This document shows, one piece after another, positions 43,480 through 51,430 of a DNA stretch of 64,000 nt. Origin of the DNA: Flavobacterium laiguense (lineage in GTDB: Bacteria; Bacteroidota; Bacteroidia; Flavobacteriales; Flavobacteriaceae); NCBI RefSeq assembly GCF_003097655.1, contig NZ_QCZH01000019.1, positions 1 to 64,000 of the forward strand. The letters run 5' to 3'. The position numbers were made by a program, and so were the translations under genes. The notes under the pieces are model-generated. The model had not been told where the DNA came from. It saw nothing but the letters and a program-made list of their open reading frames with translations, and made no database searches. Each line of letters begins with the position of its first letter. The stretch's first letter is position 1.

Positions 43480-43567
43480 CCTGCAAGGTTTTTTTCTAAC
43501 CTTGTAGGTATAACTTTTATAAAGACGTTTTCAAACATACCCACAAGGTTAAAAAAAACCTTGCAGG
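43480..43567. repeat. Long hairpin with CCTGCAAGGTTTTTTT arms
   Basis: Outer arms 43480-43495 and 43551-43567 are complementary; inner arms AACCTTGTAGGTAT (43498-43511) and ATACCCACAAGGTT (43537-43550) also pair. It ends 12 bp before the hemL stop codon, so it may act as its transcript end. Confidence 0.8.
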
Positions 43568-43578
43568 ATATCAATAAA

Positions 43579-44865
43579 TTAGAACGTTTTAGAAACTTTA
43601 TCTATTGCTTGAATAGTAAAATCTAAATCTCCATAGGTCAATGCATCGGTGATGAACCAAGTTTCATAAGCTGATGGTGCAATATAAACGCCTTCGGCAA
43701 CTAATCCATGAAAGAATTTCTTGAAGGTTTCATTATCTCCCGCAGCAGCAGATTGAAAATCGGTTACTGGATTCGCATCAAAGTGAACCGAAATCATAGA
43801 ACCAATTTGATTGATGGTAAAAACAACATTATTGGCTTTCAATACTCTTTCGATTCCTGCCCCTAAATAAGCGGTTTTATCTTCCAGTCTTTTAAAAATA
43901 GCGCGATCAGTATCTAATGCTTGCAACATAGCCAATCCCGCTGCCATAGCCAATGGATTCCCGGACAAAGTTCCCGCTTGATAAACAGGTCCCAATGGTG
44001 CTAGATAATTCATGATTTCGGCACGAGCAGCAAAAGCACCAACAGGCAAACCACCTCCAATTACTTTCCCGAAACAAACTATATCTGCATTGATGTTGAA
44101 TAATTCCTGCACACCACCTCTGGCCAATCTGAAGCCTGTCATTACCTCATCAAAAATCAATAAAATTCCGTTTGCTGTACACAACTCACGCAATCCTTCC
44201 AAAAACCCTTTGACTGGCGGAATACATCCCATATTTCCGGCTACAGGCTCGACAATTATGGCTGCAATTTCATTTTTGTTAGCTTCAATTAAGGCTGCCA
44301 CATTCTCTAAATCATTGTATTTGGCTAGCAAAGTATCTTTGGCCGTTCCTGCTGTTACACCCGGACTATTTGGTGTTCCAAAAGTAACTGCTCCACTACC
44401 CGCCTGTATCAAAAACGAATCGGAATGACCGTGATAACATCCGGCGAACTTGATGATTTTGTCTCTTTTGGTAAATCCACGGGCCAAACGCACCGCACTC
44501 ATACAGGCTTCTGTACCTGAATTCACAAAACGAATTTTATCGATATTCGGAACCATCGAAACGGCTAAAGCGGCAATTTGAGTTTCCAATTCGGTTGGCA
44601 TCCCGAAAGACGTTCCCAGTTTGGCTTTCTCAATTACAGCTTCCACTACTGGTTCGTAGGCGTGACCCAGAATCATTGGCCCCCAAGAATTGATATAATC
44701 GATCAATCGGTTTCCGTCTTCATCGTACAAATACGCCCCTTTGGCACTTTTTACAAATATTGGTGTTCCTCCCACGGCTTTAAACGCTCTTACTGGTGAA
44801 TTTACTCCTCCCGGAATTACTTTTTCTGCTTCCGCAAAAAGTTCGCTACTTCTTTTATATATCAT
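43579..44865 (-). CDS. hemL: Glutamate-1-semialdehyde 2,1-aminomutase HemL
   Basis: A 428-residue PLP enzyme of the class III aminotransferase fold that makes 5-aminolevulinate for heme. The PLP lysine is in [15 protein letters not shown], and the [13 protein letters not shown] and [11 protein letters not shown] blocks are the usual ones. It starts at [28 protein letters not shown], the normal N-terminus. It is a single-gene unit bounded by hairpin repeats. Heme supply suits the many cytochromes and globins nearby, but that is only general context. Confidence 0.97.
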   Translation of the reverse strand: MIYKRSSELFAEAEKVIPGGVNSPVRAFKAVGGTPIFVKSAKGAYLYDEDGNRLIDYINSWGPMILGHAYEPVVEAVIEKAKLGTSFGMPTELETQIAALAVSMVPNIDKIRFVNSGTEACMSAVRLARGFTKRDKIIKFAGCYHGHSDSFLIQAGSGAVTFGTPNSPGVTAGTAKDTLLAKYNDLENVAALIEANKNEIAAIIVEPVAGNMGCIPPVKGFLEGLRELCTANGILLIFDEVMTGFRLARGGVQELFNINADIVCFGKVIGGGLPVGAFAARAEIMNYLAPLGPVYQAGTLSGNPLAMAAGLAMLQALDTDRAIFKRLEDKTAYLGAGIERVLKANNVVFTINQIGSMISVHFDANPVTDFQSAAAGDNETFKKFFHGLVAEGVYIAPSAYETWFITDALTYGDLDFTIQAIDKVSKTF

Positions 44866-44885
44866 TACTATTTTTTATTTGAGAT

Positions 44886-45040
44886 AAGAGAGGATAGACG
44901 AAGAGATAATAGACTACAACTAGTTAGAAAATTATGCCTAAAAGAAAAAATATTCTTCCCCCTTTCAAAAAATCTCATATTCTATACTCTATTCAATCTA
45001 TTATCTATTCGTCTTTTATCTATTATCTAATTATCTATCT
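44886..45040. repeat. Imperfect long inverted repeat (GATAATAGACGAA type)
   Basis: The left side GATAAGAGAGGATAGACGAA and the right side TTCGTCTTTTATCTATTATC (reverse) pair with several mismatches over 30 bases, separated by about 80 bases, between hemL and the glucosaminidase gene. Confidence 0.55.
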
Positions 45041-45044
45041 GTCT

Positions 45045-45881
45045 TTACTTAACTATCAACTTCTGTCCTATCGAAAGCGCATTCTCTGTTAAATTATTTT
45101 TCTGTTTTAATTCATCAACCGATAAATTGAATTTTTTGGAAACCGAATAAAACGTATCTCCTTTTTGAATTTCATACAAACTGGCTTGATCAGCATCAAA
45201 ATTGTCATTAAGCAATACTTTCGCCTCTTCTTTTGCCATTGCTTTTCCTAAAACTTTGGTGTCAAATTGACTTAAATTATACGATTCTATATAATTTACT
45301 AATTTTTCTGGATATTTAGGATCAGTGGCATACCCTGCCTCTTTCAAGCCTTTTGCCCATCCTTTGTAATCTCCTTTGGGCAATGTAAACAAATTGGAAT
45401 ATCTTTTTTTACCGGTCAATACCATCGCGTGATCTTGATAGGATTCTGATGCCTGATTGTATTTTCGAAAACATTCCTGAGCGGAGTCATCATCTTTATA
45501 AACCTTATCTCCCGTCCAATCGTTATGGCATTTAATGCCGAAATGATTGTTGGAGGTCATTGCCAAATCTCCTTTTCCAGCTCCCGATTCCAGAATTCCT
45601 TGCGCCAAGATAATACTGGCAGGAATTCCATATATTTTCATATTACTCATCGCCACTGCGTTGTATTGCGCGATGTAGGCTTTAGTAACTTCATTGGTAG
45701 TCATTGTTTTGGAAGTCACTGTTGCATTGGAGGAAGATTCCTTTTTTACCTGCTTATTATTTTGTTTTGTTTTAGAATACTTCCAATTAACAGGTTGTTT
45801 TGTAGTAACAATAACCGGTTTCGAAGAACCACATCCTATGAGGGTTCCAATTAAAAGGAATAAGATTATTTTTTTTAGCAT
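45045..45881 (-). CDS. Glucosaminidase-LysM lipoprotein
   Basis: A 278-residue lipoprotein: signal ending IGC at residue 14, a charged linker, then a glucosaminidase domain (about 75-215; IPASIILAQGILESGAGKGDLA with the catalytic-type Glu and the NHFGIKCHNDWTGDKVYK segment) and a C-terminal LysM domain (about 232-278; IQKGDTFYSVSKKFNLSVDELKQKNNL). It should cleave peptidoglycan glycan chains. I chose the ATG at 45881 since MLKKIILF begins the signal peptide. Confidence 0.93.
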   Translation of the reverse strand: MLKKIILFLLIGTLIGCGSSKPVIVTTKQPVNWKYSKTKQNNKQVKKESSSNATVTSKTMTTNEVTKAYIAQYNAVAMSNMKIYGIPASIILAQGILESGAGKGDLAMTSNNHFGIKCHNDWTGDKVYKDDDSAQECFRKYNQASESYQDHAMVLTGKKRYSNLFTLPKGDYKGWAKGLKEAGYATDPKYPEKLVNYIESYNLSQFDTKVLGKAMAKEEAKVLLNDNFDADQASLYEIQKGDTFYSVSKKFNLSVDELKQKNNLTENALSIGQKLIVK

Positions 45882-45915
45882 GAAGCAGTATTTGGCTGTT
45901 ATATTGTTATCGCTA

Positions 45916-46806
45916 TTAAACGTCAATCAATGTTTTGTTTTTGTTTTTCAAAATCAAATTCATCCCTTGGATTCCCTGTAATCCTCCGGTATGAATCAAT
46001 AAAATTTTGGCATTATTGGGAAAATAGTTTTTCTGAATTAAATCTATAACGCCAAAAACCATCTTTCCTGTATAAACTGGATCTAATGGCACTTGCGTTT
46101 GTCTGTAAAACTGATTTATAAACTGAACCAGTTCTTCATTTACCTTTCCGTAGCCTCCAAAATGATAGTCAGTTATTAATTCCCAATTTTCATTGGCGAC
46201 AAATTTACGAATTTCATCTTTTAAAAAGTCTCCTTTTAATGCCGGAAATCCCAAAACTTTTTGGTGTGCTAATACGCTGTTAATAATCCCAGAAATGGTT
46301 CCGCCCGTTCCTATCGCGCAACAAATAAAATCGAAAGCGGTATCTTCTTCAGTCAGTATTTCTTCGCAACCTTTTATCGCATATTCATTGGTACCACCTT
46401 CCGGAACAAGATAAAACGAACCGAACTTCTGTCTTAGATTGGCTATAAAATCAGGTTCGGTTTTTAATCTATAGGCTTCTCTGGTTACAAATTCGAATTG
46501 CATACCACACTCTTGTGCAAATTGCAAGGTTGGATTATCGGCAATTTTATCGCCCAGCTCTTCCCCGCGAATCACTCCAATGGTTTTAAAACCCTGCTCT
46601 TTTCCTGCATAGGCCACCGCCGCAATGTGATTGGAATAAGCACCACCGAAAGTGAGTACCGTTTCCTGATTTTCGGCTTTCGCCTGAAGCAAATTGTACT
46701 TTAGTTTCCTGAATTTATTCCCCGATATAAAAGGATGGAGCAAATCTTCTCGTTTTATCTCAAGAGAAATTCCATTAGGCAATTCGTATGTTATTTTTTG
46801 GTTCAA
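45916..46806 (-). CDS. ACC deaminase/D-cysteine desulfhydrase family PLP enzyme
   Basis: A 296-residue fold-type II PLP enzyme. The PLP lysine is in ISGNKFRKLKYNLLQA, followed by FGGAYSNHIAAVAYAG (the SNH motif for the phosphate/substrate), and the IGTGGTISGI glycine loop. Sequence cannot separate D-cysteine desulfhydrase from ACC deaminase; a D-cysteine or general D-amino-acid role is more common in Bacteroidetes. The gene ends 35 bp before the start of the glucosaminidase gene in the same direction and may be cotranscribed. Confidence 0.85.
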   Translation of the reverse strand: MNQKITYELPNGISLEIKREDLLHPFISGNKFRKLKYNLLQAKAENQETVLTFGGAYSNHIAAVAYAGKEQGFKTIGVIRGEELGDKIADNPTLQFAQECGMQFEFVTREAYRLKTEPDFIANLRQKFGSFYLVPEGGTNEYAIKGCEEILTEEDTAFDFICCAIGTGGTISGIINSVLAHQKVLGFPALKGDFLKDEIRKFVANENWELITDYHFGGYGKVNEELVQFINQFYRQTQVPLDPVYTGKMVFGVIDLIQKNYFPNNAKILLIHTGGLQGIQGMNLILKNKNKTLIDV

Positions 46807-46840
46807 AATTTATGGGTTATTTTAAATCTTTAAAAAAATT

Positions 46841-46935
46841 AACCGCAATCCCGATAATTATCGGGACGCAAAGAGTTCCGCAAAGTTCGCAAAGCTTTGC
46901 GTGCATTGCGCTTCCTTAGCGAGCTTTGCGGTTAA
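46841..46935. repeat. AACCGCAAAG-type hairpin with nested 18-bp palindrome
   Basis: AACCGCAA at the left and GCTTTGCGGTT at the right pair; the inside has GCAAAGTTCGCAAAGCTTTGC. The palindrome TCCCGATAATTATCGGGA (46849-46866) interrupts the left arm between CCGCAA and CGCAAAG. Confidence 0.75.
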
Positions 46936-46943
46936 ACAAGCAT

Positions 46944-47285
46944 CTAAATTCTTTTTATATACAAATAGTTTAAAAAACTAAAAAAAGGCCTCGTTTTCAG
47001 ATAGTCAAAATGGAATTCATTGGCGTAGGCTTCTCTTTCAAAACTAATATTTCTATAGGCCAAATTGGCGTTTTTATATTGTAACAAACGTACCGCATAT
47101 TCAACAAAATACCAAACAAAAAAAGGCAATACCAATAATTCTAATTGCTGCCGAAGATGTATTTTTTCGTGGTTCACCAATACTTTATTGTCGAAATCAT
47201 ATCGATATTTTACAAACACAAACGGAAAGAGAGTTAACCCTCGATATCCTTTCGGAATTAAATATTTGGCAACAATAACAAACAT
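46944..47285 (-). CDS. Small membrane protein with HEKIH motif
   Basis: A 113-residue protein that I do not recognise as a characterised family. It has a hydrophobic N-terminal stretch, then NHEKIHLRQQLELLVLPFFVWYFVEYAVRLL (about residues 38-68), which contains an HExxH motif, and later FEREAYANEFHFDYL (about 83-97) with a Glu that could be the third zinc ligand, as in gluzincin metallopeptidases. The size is small for a peptidase. Conserved-type proteins of this length occur in Flavobacteria. Its role is unknown. Confidence 0.65.
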   Translation of the reverse strand: MFVIVAKYLIPKGYRGLTLFPFVFVKYRYDFDNKVLVNHEKIHLRQQLELLVLPFFVWYFVEYAVRLLQYKNANLAYRNISFEREAYANEFHFDYLKTRPFFSFLNYLYIKRI

Positions 47286-47371
47286 TGATTATAAAATTTA
47301 TAGATTTGTACAGGCAATTTAGGTCAAATAAAAGAAAAACACAATCGCCTAGTAGCGAATTTCAAGCATAA

Positions 47372-47554
<183 letters not shown>

Positions 47555-47830
47555 AATAAAGAGAAAAGAATATAGATTGCAGAAGGTAGAATTTAGATTT
47601 CAGGAAATAGTATTCTTTTTAAAATTTTAAAACATTCAATAACAGCAATGGACATCATTTCTTTAAAATATAAAATTAAAATCCATAAATCCTACCATAG
47701 GTCGGATATACGGTATCCCTAGTAGATGTTGTTTTTAGTGCATAAAAAAGCAACAAACACGATCGAATATTAGGTCCATAATTTAGGAAACAGACTCTTT
47801 TGACCTTTTCATTTGAAAAAGTCATTTCTG

Positions 47831-47979
47831 GTTTCCCTAAAAAGATCTTGATTCACGGGATGCGCGTGAGGGATAGAAGTAAGCTACCAAAGTAGCACGG
47901 ATAGCCCGACCGCAATAGGAAAAGGGGCGACTCACGACCCACCTAAATCTGCCCCTTTTTCTATTGTGGTCACGCCCAG
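47831..47979 (+). repeat. Dispersed structured repeat, copy C
   Basis: ATCTTGA start, CGTGAGGGATAGAAG block, stem-loop GCTAC-CAAA-GTAGC, TAGCCCGACCGC block, then a long hairpin with arms CAATAGGAAAAGGGGC and GCCCCTTTTTCTATTG around 22 bases, ending GTGGTCACGCCCA. The wider gap 47555-48026 has no gene; a small open frame at 47650-47730 has no support. Confidence 0.85.
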
Positions 47980-48026
47980 ATGTTGCTCATTAGAACGATT
48001 AATTTTAAATTTTAAAAACATGAAAC

Positions 48027-50009
48027 ATGACTTTTCAAGAACAAATACAACAAGGAATTCCATCTATATTACCTCAACCTAAAGCGTATGAAGCCAACAT
48101 CAACCACGCGCCGAAACGGAAAGAAATCTTGTCTGACGACGAGAAAAAACTAGCGCTTCGCAATGCTTTGCGCTATTTTGAGCCGAAGCATCACGCTGAT
48201 TTAATGCCTGAATTTCGTAACGAACTGGAGACTTACGGTCGTATTTACATGTACCGTTTGCGTCCTGATTATAAAATGTATGCCCGCCCAATTTCGGAAT
48301 ATCCTGGGAAAAGTGAGCAAGCCAAAGCCATTATGCTAATGATTCAGAACAATCTGGATTATGCGGTGGCGCAACATCCGCATGAATTGATTACCTATGG
48401 AGGGAACGGTGCGGTTTTCTCGAACTGGGCGCAATATTTATTGACGATGAAATACTTGTCGGAAATGACCGATGAGCAAACTTTGACGATGTATTCCGGA
48501 CACCCAATGGGATTGTTTCCTTCCCACAAAGAAGCACCGAGAGTTGTGGTTACCAACGGAATGGTAATTCCTAATTATTCGCAACCCGATGACTGGGAAA
48601 AAATGAATGCTTTGGGCGTTTCCCAATACGGGCAAATGACCGCAGGAAGTTATATGTACATAGGTCCACAGGGAATTGTACATGGAACAACGATTACCGT
48701 TTTGAACGGTTTCAGAAAAATAAAACGCAGTCCAAAAGGTGGATTATTCGTAACTTCTGGTTTGGGAGGAATGAGCGGTGCACAGCCGAAAGCCGGAAAT
48801 ATTGCAGGTTGCATCACAGTTTGTGCCGAGGTCAACGCCAAAATCACTCACATTCGTCACAGTCAAGGTTGGATCAATGAAGTGGTTGAAGACATCAACG
48901 AATTGGTTAAAAGAGTCGCTCAGGCGAAAGCCAATAACGAAACCGTTTCTATCGGTTACCTAGGGAACGTGGTAGATGTTTGGGAACGATTTGACGAGGA
49001 AAACCTTTATATTGATTTGGGTTCCGATCAAACTTCGCTTCACAATCCGTGGGCTGGTGGATATTACCCAGTTGGAATTTCATTTGAGGAAGCCAATGAC
49101 ATGATGGCCAACAATCCTGTTTTATTCAAGGAAAAAGTGCAAGAAACCTTGCGTCGTCACACTACCGCTATCAACAAACATACGGCCAAAGGAACGTATT
49201 TCTTTGATTATGGAAATGCATTTTTACTCGAAGCCTCTCGTGCCGGAGCTGATATTATGGCCGAAAATAATATTGATTTTAGATACCCAAGTTACGTGCA
49301 AGACATCATGGGGCCTATGTGTTTTGATTATGGCTTTGGTCCTTTCCGTTGGGTTTGTGCCTCTGGAAAACCGGAAGATTTAGCCAAAACTGACGCTATT
49401 GCTTGTCAAGTTTTGGAAGAAATGGCCAAAACGGCTCCAATTGAAATTCAACAACAAATGCAGGATAATATTCAGTGGATCAAAGGCGCACAAGAAAATA
49501 AATTGGTTGTGGGTTCTCAAGCCCGAATCCTATACGCAGATGCCGAAGGTCGTGTAAAAATTGCCGAAGCTTTTAATCAGGCTATTGCCAAAGGTAAGAT
49601 AGAGACAGTTGTCTTGGGTCGTGACCATCATGATGTATCAGGAACTGATTCTCCTTATAGAGAAACCTCTAATATTTATGACGGATCTCGTTTTACGGCC
49701 GATATGGCGATTCAAAACGTGATTGGCGACAGTTTCCGTGGCGCTACCTGGGTTTCCATACACAATGGTGGTGGTGTAGGATGGGGAGAGGTTATCAACG
49801 GTGGTTTTGGCATGGTTCTTGATGGCACTAAAGAAGCTTCAAGACGTTTAGCTTCTATGCTTTTTTGGGATGTCAATAACGGAATCTCAAGACGCAGTTG
49901 GGCTAGAAACGAAGGAGCAGTTTTTGCCATAAAACGAGCTATGGAAGCCGAGCCTTTGTTAAAAGTGACTCTTCCAAATCTTGTTGATGAAACGTTATTT
50001 TTAACTTAA
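48027..50009 (+). CDS. hutU: Urocanate hydratase HutU
   Basis: A 660-residue long-form urocanate hydratase, the second step of histidine breakdown. Typical blocks are ELITYGGNGAVFSNWAQYLLT, LYSGHPMGLFPSH-like and GGLGGMSGAQPKAGNIAG (NAD-binding), and the C-terminal VSIHNGGGVGWGEVINGGFG. It is longer than E. coli-type HutU (about 550) as in many Bacteroidetes. No hutH or hutI is adjacent, so the pathway is split. A second ATG at 48021 is near but the frame favours 48027. Confidence 0.95.
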   Translation: MTFQEQIQQGIPSILPQPKAYEANINHAPKRKEILSDDEKKLALRNALRYFEPKHHADLMPEFRNELETYGRIYMYRLRPDYKMYARPISEYPGKSEQAKAIMLMIQNNLDYAVAQHPHELITYGGNGAVFSNWAQYLLTMKYLSEMTDEQTLTMYSGHPMGLFPSHKEAPRVVVTNGMVIPNYSQPDDWEKMNALGVSQYGQMTAGSYMYIGPQGIVHGTTITVLNGFRKIKRSPKGGLFVTSGLGGMSGAQPKAGNIAGCITVCAEVNAKITHIRHSQGWINEVVEDINELVKRVAQAKANNETVSIGYLGNVVDVWERFDEENLYIDLGSDQTSLHNPWAGGYYPVGISFEEANDMMANNPVLFKEKVQETLRRHTTAINKHTAKGTYFFDYGNAFLLEASRAGADIMAENNIDFRYPSYVQDIMGPMCFDYGFGPFRWVCASGKPEDLAKTDAIACQVLEEMAKTAPIEIQQQMQDNIQWIKGAQENKLVVGSQARILYADAEGRVKIAEAFNQAIAKGKIETVVLGRDHHDVSGTDSPYRETSNIYDGSRFTADMAIQNVIGDSFRGATWVSIHNGGGVGWGEVINGGFGMVLDGTKEASRRLASMLFWDVNNGISRRSWARNEGAVFAIKRAMEAEPLLKVTLPNLVDETLFLT

Positions 50010-50084
50010 AGTAGCCGTTTTGTAAGGCATTGCAAGGGAAATTGCGTAACTTTATTCAAATCTAAACCTATAAAAAGCATTGTC

Positions 50085-50642
50085 ATGAAATCAATTCAAT
50101 CACTATTAGTACTACTTTTTTTTACATTAGCTTCATGCAGTTCGGTAACCGTAAATGCGGATTATGATAAAACGGTCGATTTTACGAAACACAAAACTTT
50201 TGCTTATATGAAAGAGGGAATCAACAAACTTGAAATTTCTGATTTGGATAAAAGAAGAATTTTAAAAGCAGTCGACGAACAAATGCTGGCCAAAGGATTT
50301 GTTAAAAGCGAAACTCCTGATTTTCTGGTCAATATTTTTACCAAATCTCATGAGGAAGTAAATGTTCATTCCGGTTGGGGATATGGTTGGGGATACGGTT
50401 ATTATCCTTATTACGGATTTGGAGGCTACCCTTACGTAAGTTCTTCTATTGAAGGGACATTATATATTGATTTTATAGATGCTAAAAAGAATGAATTGTT
50501 TTGGCAAGGAATAGGAAGTGGTTATTTGACACAGGATGTTAATAGAAAAGAACAACGAATCAACGAATTTGCCACTCAAATTTTGGCTCAATATCCTCCT
50601 GTAATAGCTCCAAATAAAGAAAAAACAGAAAAGAAAAATTAA
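50085..50642 (+). CDS. DUF4136 lipoprotein
   Basis: A 185-residue lipoprotein: signal with lipobox ASC at about residue 18, then a DUF4136 domain. A Gly/Tyr/Trp-rich loop (GWGYGWGYGYYPYYGFGGYP) near residue 90-112 and the conserved-type YIDFIDAKKNELFWQGIGSG ending are visible. Such proteins are thought to sit in the cell envelope; the function is not known. It follows hutU by 75 bp but shares no function with it. Confidence 0.85.
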   Translation: MKSIQSLLVLLFFTLASCSSVTVNADYDKTVDFTKHKTFAYMKEGINKLEISDLDKRRILKAVDEQMLAKGFVKSETPDFLVNIFTKSHEEVNVHSGWGYGWGYGYYPYYGFGGYPYVSSSIEGTLYIDFIDAKKNELFWQGIGSGYLTQDVNRKEQRINEFATQILAQYPPVIAPNKEKTEKKN

Positions 50643-50695
50643 TTTATTGTTTCGTTTACCGAAAAATCAATACATTTGCAGCTCAAACAAGAAGA

Positions 50696-50749
50696 ATGAA
50701 ACACTTAATTAACATCATTATTGTCATTATTATAATTATCATTCGATAA
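50696..50749 (+). CDS. Isoleucine-rich leader peptide 1
   Basis: A 17-codon open frame encoding MKHLINIIIVIIIIIIR, with ten Ile, one Val and one Leu codon. Its Ile run overlaps a perfect 9-bp inverted repeat (ATAATTATC/GATAATTAT, 50732-50753) that could make a pause hairpin. It is followed by a GAGGT segment (about 50757-50761) that can pair with ACCTC of the terminator, then terminator 50796-50822. This is the arrangement of an Ile/Val/Leu-sensing attenuator. Confidence 0.8.
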   Translation: MKHLINIIIVIIIIIIR

Positions 50750-50795
50750 TTATGGCGAGGTGTTATATAAATAAGTAATCAATATACAATTTATG

Positions 50796-50822
50796 AAACC
50801 TCCCACATCGGGAGGTTTTTTA
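50796..50822 (+). terminator. Attenuator terminator 1
   Basis: AAACCTCCC (50796-50804), loop ACATC, and GGGAGGTTT (50810-50818), followed by T-run. It comes 47 bp after leader peptide 1. Confidence 0.9.
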
Positions 50823-50834
50823 TTTTAAACAAAC

Positions 50835-50891
50835 ATGAAAAATTTAGCAACAATTATTAGTATCGTAATTATCATTATTCGTTTCACGTGA
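50835..50891 (+). CDS. Isoleucine-rich leader peptide 2
   Basis: An 18-codon open frame encoding MKNLATIISIVIIIIRFT, with seven Ile and one Val codon. It starts 13 bp after the first terminator's T-run and ends 25 bp before a second terminator. The second leader resembles the first in layout but not in detailed sequence, so it is a second attenuator rather than a fresh duplicate. Confidence 0.78.
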   Translation: MKNLATIISIVIIIIRFT

Positions 50892-50915
50892 CGAGTCAGG
50901 ATTCTATTTTCTAAT

Positions 50916-50955
50916 AAAGCCTTTCTCTGTCCATATAGAGAAAGGCTTTTTTTTT
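50916..50955 (+). terminator. Attenuator terminator 2
   Basis: AAAGCCTTTCTCT (50916-50928) pairs with AGAGAAAGGCTTT (50937-50949), followed by T-run. It comes 24 bp before the start of the IlvN-like gene. Confidence 0.92.
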
Positions 50956-50978
50956 AACCAAAAACAAACTATTCAGTA

Positions 50979-51413
50979 ATGAGACAAGAATTTACAATAA
51001 CACTTTTCAGTGAAAAACAGGAAGGATTAATCAATAAAGTAGCCTTTATTTTGACTCGAAGGAAAACAAACATAAACAACTTCTCCGTATTTTTTTGCAA
51101 AACAGTAAATTTATATCGCTTTACGATTACGTTTATTGAAACAGAATTAGCCGTTCAAAACATAGTGTGTCAAATGGAAAGAATTATCGAAGTTTTTAAA
51201 TGTTATTTACAGACTGAAGCCGAGCTTTCAACTCATCAAATTCTACTATTAAAGTTTCCGAATTCCGATGAAAAACAAATCACATCTATTATCAATGCCT
51301 TCCCAATTATTCAGGAAACTGATTATTGCGTTTATACCAGTAAAACGCACAAAGAAACAATCCACCAATTAGCCACCAAAATAGCCGAATTAGAACTAAC
51401 GAGTTCCTTTTAA
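50979..51413 (+). CDS. Short IlvN-like ACT-domain protein
   Basis: A 144-residue protein resembling the small regulatory subunit of acetolactate synthase. The ACT domain opening TITLFSEKQEGLINKVAFILTRRKTNINNFSV matches IlvN, but the following segment (FFCKTVNLYRFTITF) is more diverged than usual and the protein is about 20-30 residues shorter. No ilvB, ilvC or ilvD is adjacent; ilvA is next, 17 bp on. It might regulate IlvA, or an acetolactate synthase encoded elsewhere. It stands behind the two attenuators. Confidence 0.75.
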   Translation: MRQEFTITLFSEKQEGLINKVAFILTRRKTNINNFSVFFCKTVNLYRFTITFIETELAVQNIVCQMERIIEVFKCYLQTEAELSTHQILLLKFPNSDEKQITSIINAFPIIQETDYCVYTSKTHKETIHQLATKIAELELTSSF

Positions 51414-51430
51414 TTCCAAATACAAAAAAA

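Noticed and set aside
47650-47730. Short plus-strand open frame MDIISLKYK...
   Set aside because: Only about 25 codons, no family resemblance, and it lies in repeat-rich non-coding DNA.
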